From an uncultured beta proteobacterium (GTDB taxonomy: Bacteria; Pseudomonadota; Gammaproteobacteria; Burkholderiales; Burkholderiaceae_C), in contig CAJBVC010000251.1 of assembly GCA_903958915.1 (NCBI GenBank), positions 1-15,118 of the forward strand: DNA of 15,118 nucleotides. Direction: 5' to 3'. The translations under genes and the position numbers were made by a program. Positions 6,986-14,700 of this stretch are shown in pieces. The number at the start of each line of letters is the position of its first letter. Position 1 is the first letter of the stretch. The notes under the pieces were generated by a model, which worked only from the letters and a program-made list of their open reading frames with translations, did no database searches and was not told where the DNA came from.

Positions 6986-7004
6986 AGCCCAAAACCACCT
7001 GCGC
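6965..7004 (+). repeat. Perfect 18-bp inverted repeat spanning the pimC-like stop codon
   Basis: Arms GCGCAGGTGGTTTTGGGC (6965-6982) and its exact reverse complement (6987-7004) are separated by the loop TAGA, whose first three bases are the stop codon. The left arm is the end of the coding sequence (AQVVLG). No T-run follows, so it is not a standard Rho-independent terminator; an intercistronic mRNA-stability or attenuation hairpin is more likely. Confidence 0.9.
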
Positions 7005-7030
7005 TGCGCGCCACGCGATGCAAGATGAGC

Positions 7031-7080
7031 ACCCCCGGCCCCCTCTCAAAGGGGGTTCCAGCAAGAGCTTCGCTAGTTAT
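7031..7080. repeat. Intercistronic hairpin, possible dispersed repeat
   Basis: The stretch contains CCCCC (7039-7043) - TCTCAAA - GGGGG (7051-7055), preceded by ACCCCCGG and followed by TTCCAGCAAGAGCTTCGCTAG. Such C-run/G-run palindromes between genes are common as dispersed repeats in Comamonadaceae genomes, but only one copy is in this window, so repeat status is inferred. Only two T follow, so termination is unlikely. Confidence 0.45.
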
Positions 7081-7085
7081 AGGAG
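7081..7085 (+). promoter_or_regulatory. Ribosome binding site deciding the pimD-like start
   Basis: AGGAG directly abuts an ATG at 7086 but sits 6 nt before a second in-frame ATG at 7092. Only the latter spacing is functional, so translation should start at MDFDFSDDQ. Confidence 0.85.
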
Positions 7086-7091
7086 ATGAGA

Positions 7092-8207
7092 ATGGACTTT
7101 GATTTTTCTGACGACCAGGTACAACTCGGTGACGCCGTGCGCAAGTGGGTGGACAAGGGCTACACGTTTGAACGCCGTCGCGCTGCGGAAAAGGCGGGTG
7201 GGTTCGACCGCGCTGCATGGAACGAGCTGGCCGAACTCGGGCTGTGCGGGCTCTATGTTCCCGAGGAAGATGGTGGCCTGGGCATGGGGCCGGTCGAGGG
7301 CATGGTGGTAATGGAAGAACTGGGACGCGGCATTGTGCTGGAACCGCTGGCACAGTCACTTATTGCCGGTGCCGTGCTCGCCGGGTATGCAGACAGCACC
7401 GTCAAGGCCGCGTGGCTGCCCAAAATTGCCAGTGGCGAGGCCCTGGTGGTACTGGCCTACCAGGAGCGTGCGGCCCGTTACAGGCTTGATGTCTGTGAAG
7501 CCAAAGCGACGCAAGCGCCCGGTGGCTATGTGGTGAACGCTCTCAAAAGCATAGTGCCTGTAGGGGATCAGGCAGACGCATTCCTGGTGCCCGCCAAAAT
7601 CAACAGCCAGATCGCGCTGTTCCTGATCGAGCGCAACGCAGCAGGCGTTACGACACGCGGGTACGGCACGCAGGACGGCGGCCGCGCTGCCGAAGTAAGC
7701 CTGAAGAATACGCCCGCCACCCTCGTCACTGCAGACGGTTTGACGGCTTTGGAGCACGCCGTGGACATCGGCCTAGCAGCAGTGTGCGCCGAGGCCATTG
7801 GCGTGATGGACAAAACCATGGCGCTGACCGCCGAGTACATGAACACCCGCAAGCAGTTTGGCGTGGCGATTGCCAGCTTTCAGGCGCTGCGACACCGCGC
7901 AGCCGATATGAAAATGCAGCTGGAATTGGCTCGCTCCATGAGTTATTACGCCAGTCTTAAGCTCAATGCTCCGGCCCCCGAGCGGCGCGCGGCGCTGGCC
8001 CGCGCCAAGTTCCAGCTAGGCAACTCGATGCGCTTTGTGGCACAGCAATCAGTACAGTTGCATGGTGGTATTGGCGTTACTGACGAATACATCGGCAGCC
8101 ACTACTTCAAGAAACTCACCCAGTTGGAGCTAACCTTTGGGGACACGCTGCACCAGTTGGGTGAAGTATCGGCGCGCATGCAGGACACGGCTGGCGTTTT
8201 TGCCTGA
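7092..8207 (+). CDS. Acyl-CoA dehydrogenase, small subunit (PimD-like)
   Basis: 371 aa from ATG 7092, chosen because AGGAG (7081-7085) is correctly spaced for it; ATG 7086 would add Met-Arg. The sequence resembles the small subunit of pimeloyl-CoA dehydrogenase (PimD) and related partners of heteromeric acyl-CoA dehydrogenases. Visible parts: MDFDFSDDQ start; ELGLCGLYVPEEDGGLGMGPVE (about 48-69); NTRKQFGVAIASFQALRHRAADM (251-273), the FAD/dimer-contact helix region; and QLHGGIGVTDEY (322-333), the FAD-binding turn. The middle domain is eroded: the S-E-P-x-S-G-S-D-type segment of the large subunit is replaced by LAYQERAARYRLD (121-133), which is usual for non-catalytic partner subunits. The C-terminal catalytic motif is absent too (LTQLELTFGDT). 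I infer it pairs with the gene upstream. Confidence 0.9.
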   Translation: MDFDFSDDQVQLGDAVRKWVDKGYTFERRRAAEKAGGFDRAAWNELAELGLCGLYVPEEDGGLGMGPVEGMVVMEELGRGIVLEPLAQSLIAGAVLAGYADSTVKAAWLPKIASGEALVVLAYQERAARYRLDVCEAKATQAPGGYVVNALKSIVPVGDQADAFLVPAKINSQIALFLIERNAAGVTTRGYGTQDGGRAAEVSLKNTPATLVTADGLTALEHAVDIGLAAVCAEAIGVMDKTMALTAEYMNTRKQFGVAIASFQALRHRAADMKMQLELARSMSYYASLKLNAPAPERRAALARAKFQLGNSMRFVAQQSVQLHGGIGVTDEYIGSHYFKKLTQLELTFGDTLHQLGEVSARMQDTAGVFA

Positions 8208-8306
8208 CAACTGCACCGACAACCGGTAAGCCAATCAGCCAAGGCGCATGTGCTCCTGCTGTGCAAACCATTGCGTCCCGGCTCTGATCGTTCTGGCACC
8301 ACCCAA
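8208..8306. other. Convergent gap between pimD-like gene and receiver gene
   Basis: In these 99 nt I see no gene, no strong stem followed by a T-run on either strand, and no copy of the hairpin elements found at 95-348. Termination of the two facing transcripts must be weak, Rho-dependent or located inside the genes. Confidence 0.5.
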
Positions 8307-8735
8307 TCAGGATTCCAGCACGGGTAACGCCAGCGCGTTCGACAACTGCTGCAAGCCCACTGGCTTGATGAACGCGCCCAATATGTTGAGTCCATTGGTG
8401 GCCGCCAGCTCGCGCGAAAGACTCAGCATCTGTGCATCGACCCCGCTCAATATCACGACGCCACCGGAATACCCCAACCCGGCCAATTGCTCCAGAAACT
8501 CGATGCCGTCCATGTCAGGCATGAAGACGTCACAGATCAGGAAATCCGGTGGCGGATGCAGTCCGGCCAGCACCTTCAGGGCTTTGCGCCCGTCCTCTGC
8601 CGAGTGCATGGCGGATACACCCAACAAACCCAACATTTCACGCAGCACCTCATGGGCAAACTCGTCATCATCCACCACCAGCACGGACGGTGATTCACCG
8701 TGCGCTGCGTTTTCCTTAGTCACTGTTACTTCCAT
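8307..8735 (-). CDS. Stand-alone response-regulator receiver domain (CheY-like)
   Basis: 142 aa, almost entirely one REC domain. Acidic pocket Asp22-24 (VDDDE), phospho-acceptor Asp69 in ICDVFMPDMDG, Ser97 in VILSG (the Thr/Ser position) and Lys124 in FIKPV are all present, so it should be phosphorylatable. There is no DNA-binding, GGDEF, EAL or other output domain. The segment GGVVILSG...GLNILGAFIKPV is reminiscent of receivers fused to EAL domains. ATG 8735 has GGGAG (8743-8747) 7 nt upstream and sits 2 nt after the kinase stop codon (TAA 8740-8738), so it is coupled to the kinase. It probably receives phosphate from one or both HPt domains upstream. Confidence 0.94.
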   Translation of the reverse strand: MEVTVTKENAAHGESPSVLVVDDDEFAHEVLREMLGLLGVSAMHSAEDGRKALKVLAGLHPPPDFLICDVFMPDMDGIEFLEQLAGLGYSGGVVILSGVDAQMLSLSRELAATNGLNILGAFIKPVGLQQLSNALALPVLES

Positions 8736-8737
8736 TT

Positions 8738-11700
8738 TTATACTCCCAGTTTGTCCACAATGTGCCGATCAAGCTCCCGTCGGATCAAGTCGCTTGCTCC
8801 CGCGAGAGCCATTTTTACAGGTAACGCCAATGCCGACGCTGTGGCGCTATCGCCAGCGCGCCCGGCCGCTTCCATCTGTTGGCACAATTCCCCCAAAGCG
8901 AGTGCTCCAACGGTGCGCGCGCCAGACTTGAGCTTGTGGGCCGCGTCCGCCAACGCTGTCGCGATGTTGCCGCAATGGCCGTTTACCAAAGCGGCCATTT
9001 GTTCGACCGACTCCTGGCTGCTTTTCAAAAATTTTTCCAATACCCGATGGCGAACAGTAACACTGTCACCAATCATTTTGGTCAAGGTGCCGGCGTCCCA
9101 CGCCGGTAGCGCTGCAGCCGCATCGGCACTTCGCAACGGCAACCATTCGTTCAACATGGCTTCGAGGTCGTTCAGGCGCAATGGCTTGGACAGGTAGTCA
9201 TCCATGCCTGCCTCCCGGCATCGTTGTCCCACACCCTGCATGGCGCTGGCGGTGACCGCGATGATCGGACTGCGGTGGCCGACTGGTTCGGAGGCACGAA
9301 CAGCCCTGGACAGCGCGAAGCCATCCATTTTTGGCATATGGCAATCAGTCATCAAAAGTGCGTATCGCCCCGTGGCCCACATGGCAAGCGCACTCTCGCC
9401 GTCGTTGGCGCATTCCACGGCATATCCCAGTAAACGCAACTGCTGTTCGATCACATCGCGGTTGGTTTCGTTGTCTTCGGCCAGCAGTATCAGGGCGCTG
9501 TGCGCGGACCGTCTGCCGATGTCTGGTTCCTGCACGGCATTTGCCACCTTGTGCGCAGCAGGTTGGAAATCGGCCTGAGGTTCCGTGGTACCAGGAGAGC
9601 AGGACTGCAAGGGCAACAGCACCACGAACTCCGACCCGAGCCCGGGCTCGCTATTGACGGTCACTTCGCCACCCATGAGTGCGACCAACTGACTGGTAAT
9701 GCTCAGACCGAGCCCGGTACCACCAAACTTACGCGCGATGCCGGCATTGGCCTGGGTAAACGGGTGAAAAAGCTTTTTCAGCATCTCTTTCTCGATCCCG
9801 ATGCCGTTGTCACTGACACGCAGCAGTAACGCTGCGCTTCCATTCGGTGCTGCTCCCAGCTCGGCTGCTACATGCACCCGCCCGGGCCGCCCTGGCTCGG
9901 TGGACGTGAACTTCACCGCATTACCGAGCAGGTTGATCAATACTTGCTGCAACCGCATCGGATCCGAAATCAACCACTCTGGCAAATCTGGTGCAATCTG
10001 TGTGCTCATCGCCACGCCTTTGCCAGTAGCCGCAGTTTCCAGCAAGGCAACGACCCCTTCGACAACATCACGCAACCGGGTCGGTACCTGTTCGACATCG
10101 AGTTTGCCTGCCTCGATCTTGGAGTAATCGAGGATGTCATTGAGAATGTGAAGCAGGGCCTCGGACGACCGGTGAATGGTGTCGAGCATGCGCTGCTGCT
10201 GCGCGGTCAGGCTGGTCCGTTGCATGACATCGACCATGCCCAAAACACCGTTCATGGGGGTGCGAATTTCGTGACTCATGGTCGCCAGAAACTCAGACTT
10301 GGCGCGATTGGCGACTTGGGCAGCTTCCACTTGCACCGACAACTCGTAGTTCAAGCCACGCAACTTCCGCTCGGCCAGCTTCAGCTCGGTAACGTCATCG
10401 GCGAGCATGTACACGCCTACCACCGCTTCGCCTACCAGGTGTGGCACGCATTGCACCAACAGAAAGCGCTTGGCATCTCCACCCCGCCCAAAGTTCGCCG
10501 GAAAACGCTGGCATGAACCCTGCAGTGCAGAAGCCAGAAATGGCGCACTGGAATTGAAAAATCCCGCCTCCAGCAATTCGGATGCCACAGCACCAAGGAA
10601 GTGATCAAGCGGCTCTACAAAGAGGCTGCGAAAGGCCCGATTGGCAAAGCGGCAACGTAAGTCAGCATCCCAATAGCTGATGAGTACCGGAGCCGCATCC
10701 GTTACCGTCTGGATGAAGTCGTGCTGCATTTCCAGATCGCGATTGCTTTGCTCCAATGCGCTGGTGCGCTCCACCACCAGTTCTTCGAGCCCCTGGCGAT
10801 AGCGCTGCAGCTGTTGCTCGGATTCCTTGCGCTCGGTGATATCCCGCGCCACGTACAAGATACTGGGCTCACCGTTCAGTTCAAGTGTACGGACCGACAG
10901 TAGCGCGCAGCGCGGGGTGCCGTCCTTGCGCAGCATGTCGGCTTCGAGGTTTTCAACCGAGCCTTGCAAACGCATTTGGTCTTGAACTTGACTGCGAACC
11001 GACGCATTCGCCCACAGTGGGATATCCAGCCCGGTGCGCCCAATGACCTCGTCCCGTGTCCAGCCCAAAATGCGCAAGAAACTCTCATTGACGTACAAAA
11101 TCGTGCCGTCATCCATTCTGCTGATGACCATTGCATCGGGGCTGGTGTCAAAGGCAGTGCGGTAACGCTGTTCGCTATCACTTGCCCGCTCCAGCGAGCG
11201 CTCGAGTCCGCGCAGAAGGAACACCAAAGCGATGGTCAGCAACCCGGTCATAAGCGCAAAGTTCGCACCAATCACCACCCACATCAAGAACGGGTGCTCC
11301 TCCAAGCCCGCCAGGCGCACATCCACTTGCTTGAGGTAACCAACGGCCACCAGGCTCACGGTGGTCAACGCCAGCGTTGCGTAGGCAGCCCGATGACCGA
11401 GCAGGATGCCCGCCATGATAGGCACCGCCATCAGGTACACCTGGGTCTCCACACCCATGGTCACCAGGAAGGCTATGCCCAGCAGATACAGCAAGCCGCA
11501 AAATACGCCCGCTCTCCAGACGTACGGGAGCGTTCTGTGACGCCACAACGTCAACAGAACCGCCAGAGTCACCAGGTCCAGCACTGCGACAGGCCACAGT
11601 CCCTGGTGCACCAACAATATCATGCTGGGCACCGCGACAACAGCACCCAAAATGCCGACGATGCGCAGCAACTGCAGGAAGACTTGCTCGCGCCACTCAC

Positions 11701-11794
11701 CCAGGCTGCGCTGTTTTTCAGCGCTCTCCCGCGCGCGCTTGTCGGGCGATGCAAATGTACTGTCAACCATGGTCGCGCTCAACCGATGCCGCAC
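8738..11794 (-). CDS. Hybrid sensor histidine kinase, 6TM-PAS-PAS-HisKA-HATPase-REC-HPt
   Basis: Tripartite membrane hybrid kinase, 1018 aa. Order: six hydrophobic helices (about 40-63, 66-84, 92-113, 118-134, 136-155, 169-195); PAS 1 (about 205-325, ending YVARDITERK); a short coiled coil; PAS 2 (about 358-475, ISYWDADLRCRFAN). Then HisKA with MSHEIRTPMNG (phospho-His508), HATPase with N box NLLGN (621-625), DNGIGI (662-667) and GGTGLGLSI (691-699). A receiver follows, with AEDN (772-775), phospho-Asp817 in MTDCHMPKMDG and Lys870, and a C-terminal HPt with AAHKLKSGARTVGA (His953). All catalytic residues are intact. The start is ambiguous: GTG 11794 has AGGGG 8 nt upstream; ATG 11770 (1010 aa) overlaps the preceding stop as ATGGTTGA. 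The signal is unknown; the membrane domain may sense a ligand or membrane state. Confidence 0.94.
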   Translation of the reverse strand: MRHRLSATMVDSTFASPDKRARESAEKQRSLGEWREQVFLQLLRIVGILGAVVAVPSMILLVHQGLWPVAVLDLVTLAVLLTLWRHRTLPYVWRAGVFCGLLYLLGIAFLVTMGVETQVYLMAVPIMAGILLGHRAAYATLALTTVSLVAVGYLKQVDVRLAGLEEHPFLMWVVIGANFALMTGLLTIALVFLLRGLERSLERASDSEQRYRTAFDTSPDAMVISRMDDGTILYVNESFLRILGWTRDEVIGRTGLDIPLWANASVRSQVQDQMRLQGSVENLEADMLRKDGTPRCALLSVRTLELNGEPSILYVARDITERKESEQQLQRYRQGLEELVVERTSALEQSNRDLEMQHDFIQTVTDAAPVLISYWDADLRCRFANRAFRSLFVEPLDHFLGAVASELLEAGFFNSSAPFLASALQGSCQRFPANFGRGGDAKRFLLVQCVPHLVGEAVVGVYMLADDVTELKLAERKLRGLNYELSVQVEAAQVANRAKSEFLATMSHEIRTPMNGVLGMVDVMQRTSLTAQQQRMLDTIHRSSEALLHILNDILDYSKIEAGKLDVEQVPTRLRDVVEGVVALLETAATGKGVAMSTQIAPDLPEWLISDPMRLQQVLINLLGNAVKFTSTEPGRPGRVHVAAELGAAPNGSAALLLRVSDNGIGIEKEMLKKLFHPFTQANAGIARKFGGTGLGLSITSQLVALMGGEVTVNSEPGLGSEFVVLLPLQSCSPGTTEPQADFQPAAHKVANAVQEPDIGRRSAHSALILLAEDNETNRDVIEQQLRLLGYAVECANDGESALAMWATGRYALLMTDCHMPKMDGFALSRAVRASEPVGHRSPIIAVTASAMQGVGQRCREAGMDDYLSKPLRLNDLEAMLNEWLPLRSADAAAALPAWDAGTLTKMIGDSVTVRHRVLEKFLKSSQESVEQMAALVNGHCGNIATALADAAHKLKSGARTVGALALGELCQQMEAAGRAGDSATASALALPVKMALAGASDLIRRELDRHIVDKLGV

Positions 11795-14700
11795 CCAGGT
11801 GACCCCTGATCATGTCGCAGGCCGCCGCGTAGGTGGCGCCGAGGTGGTGTCCCAGCGCAGTGCATTGCAGTCCATCCTGGGCGCGCCCCGCAATTTCCAG
11901 CCGCTCACACAATTCCCCCAGGACCTCGGCACCCACCGTGCGTGCGCCGGATTTCAATTTGTGCGCCGCTGGCGCCACCAGATCCAATCGGCTGGCGACC
12001 AGTGCGTCCTCCATGGTCTGCACCAGGTCGGTACTGTTGGCAAGAAACTTTTCCAGCAAACGGCGCTGAACGCCGGGGTCTTCGGTCACCATGATCCCCA
12101 AGGTGGCGCTGTCCCACACCTTCAATGCCGCGGTGGAGGGAGCAGTTCCCAGCGTCGCCACCATTTCCGCCTCCTGGCCCAAACCTTGTGGCGGCATCAG
12201 CCACTTGGCCAGCGTCTTTGCCAACTCACCGATACGCACTGGCTTGAGCAAAAAGTCATCCATGCCATTGGCAAGGCAGCGCTGGGCTTCTCCCTGCATG
12301 GCATTGGCGGTAATTGCAATGACGGGCATGCGCGGGCCCTCACCTTCGAATCGTCGTATGGTTTGCGTCAATTCAAACCCGTCCATGCGCGGCATATGGC
12401 AATCTGTCAGCAGCAAGGCGTATTGATCCTTCGCCAGCATTTCGAGCGCAACCAGGCCGTCCTCGGCCACCTTGCTGGGATACCCAATCAATCGCAATTG
12501 CTCCTGCAAGACAACTCGATTGGTCTCGTTGTCCTCGACCACCAAAATCACGTTTCCACTGGGTGGCGCAGTGTCGCCCATCGGCTTGACAGTGGCATAC
12601 GCCATATTGAGGCTGGAACCCACAGCCTTCCAACCTGTAACTTGCGACGGCTCATCAGCCTGCACCAGGCGCAGCGGCAATTCGACGACAAATTCCGAAC
12701 CCTCACCCAGCGTGCTGGTCAGCAGAATGCGCCCTTGCATCAGTTCCACCAACCGGCGACAAATACTCAGTCCCAGCCCGGTACCGCCATACCGCCGCGC
12801 CGTGCTTTCGTCGGCCTGCGAGAACGGCTGGAATATGGCGTCGATCAGCTTCGGCCCGATACCAATTCCGTTATCCGTCACTACGAGCCGTACCACCGCT
12901 TCGCCCCCTGGGAGTCGGTGCGGTTCCACAGACAGGGAGACCTGACCCGGACGATCGGGCGCACTATGGGTAAATTTGATGGCATTGCCCAGCAGATTCA
13001 GCAACACCTGACGCAGCCGCATCGGATCACTGAGAAACTGCTGTGGCACCTCCGGCGCAACCCGCACCGAAAGAGCAACTTGCTTGGCAGCGGCGCTGTT
13101 CTCCAGAAGCTGCGCCACTGACTCCACCACCTCGCGCAAGTCCGTGGGAATCGACTCAACGACCAGCTTGCCAGCCTCAATCTTGGAGATGTCAAGAATG
13201 TCGTTCAGGACATAGAGCAACGCCAGCGACGACTTCTGAATGGTGTCGGCCATGCGGCGCTGGTCTGGCGTGAGATTCGTTTGCTGCAAAATGTCGACCA
13301 TGCCAATCACGCCGTTCATCGGTGTGCGGATCTCATGGCTCATATTGGCCAGAAATTCGGACTTGGAGCGGTTGGCCTGGGTGGCAGCTTCCTTGGCACG
13401 GCGCAATTCGTCAATATCAAACGCAATCACGAAAAATCCAACCACTGCGCCATCGGAGTAGTCGGGTATGTAGTGCACCTGCCCAAACCGCATATCTTCG
13501 ACATTGCCGCGGTACGGGTAGCGCGTCTCAAAATGCTGCGCTTCACCACGCAAGGCGGCCTTCACCCTCGGCAGACTGACTTCGTAGCGGCTTGGGCCAA
13601 ACACATCGCGTAAATGCCGCCCGACCATCGTGTCAGGCGAAATGCCAAACCAGTCCTCATAGACCGGGTTGGCAAACCGGTTCACCAAGTCTTTGTCCCA
13701 GTAACTCACAAGGCCCGGGATATTGTCCACGATCACTTTGAGCTGGCGCTCGCGTGCGGCCAGTTCGCGGGTACCCTCTTCCACCATTTGAGTGAGATGC
13801 TCACGGTGCAGGCGCAGTTCCTGTTCATAGAGCTTTCTTTCCGTGATGTCGGAGCGTATGGCGATGTACTCCCTGGGTTTTCCGTTGGTACCGATGACGG
13901 GAACGATCGTGGTTTGCACCCAGTACAGTTCGCCTGCCTTGGAGCGGTTACAGACTTCACCGCGCCAGACAGAACCGCGGGCAACGGCGGCATACATAGC
14001 CTTGAAAAACCCGCGTGGATGCACCCCCGAATTGACGATGCGGTGGTCCTGACCCAGCAATTCAAGCCGCGCGTAGCCACTAATCTCGCAGAACTTGTCG
14101 TTGACGTAAGTGATCGCCCCTTCCACATTGGTGGTCGCCACGATGGCGTGCTGATCCAGAGCAAACTTCTGCACCACCAGTTGCTCCATGCTGGCCTGTG
14201 CGTCTTGCAGCGCCAATCGGGTTGTGGCATCGCTTTGCCGAAGGGCGCGTTCCCGCTGCTCGAGTGTGATGAGCAGGCGATTGAAGGCGCCAATCAATTG
14301 CCCCACTTCATCGTCATGCTGCACCGGCAAGGGCGCCAGCGGCTGGTCACTCTCAGCCAGTGCCTTCAAGACTTTGGCGGCTTCCTGTATCGGTGCCAGC
14401 TCGCGTCGCAGAATCCACCAGGCAAACACACCAGAGAAAGCGGTCAACAGCGTTGCAATCAGCATCATGCGCCGGTGCATCTCTGAAACGGGTAAGACCG
14501 CTGAGGCGGTGGGTATCTGTGCTGCCAGGTACCAACCCGCAACCGGAATTGCCTTGGTAGAAGCCAGCACCTCCACACCCTTGGGATTGACACCCAACAG
14601 CGAGCCTTCGTATCCGCCAATGGCACGATCAATCATGGGGTTGACGCCCTCTGGTGGCAATTTCTCCATGATGCGGCCCGGATCGGACGTGGTCACGATC

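Noticed and set aside
6965..7004. Rho-independent terminator
   Set aside because: The stem is perfect but no T-run follows, and the partner subunit gene lies just downstream.
7039..7057. Rho-independent terminator at the C-run/G-run palindrome
   Set aside because: Only two T follow the stem; better explained as an intergenic repeat.
11622..13121. 499-codon plus-strand frame opposite the two kinases
   Set aside because: It is antisense to well-defined kinase, receiver and HPt domains on both sides of the junction; no recognisable motif of its own.
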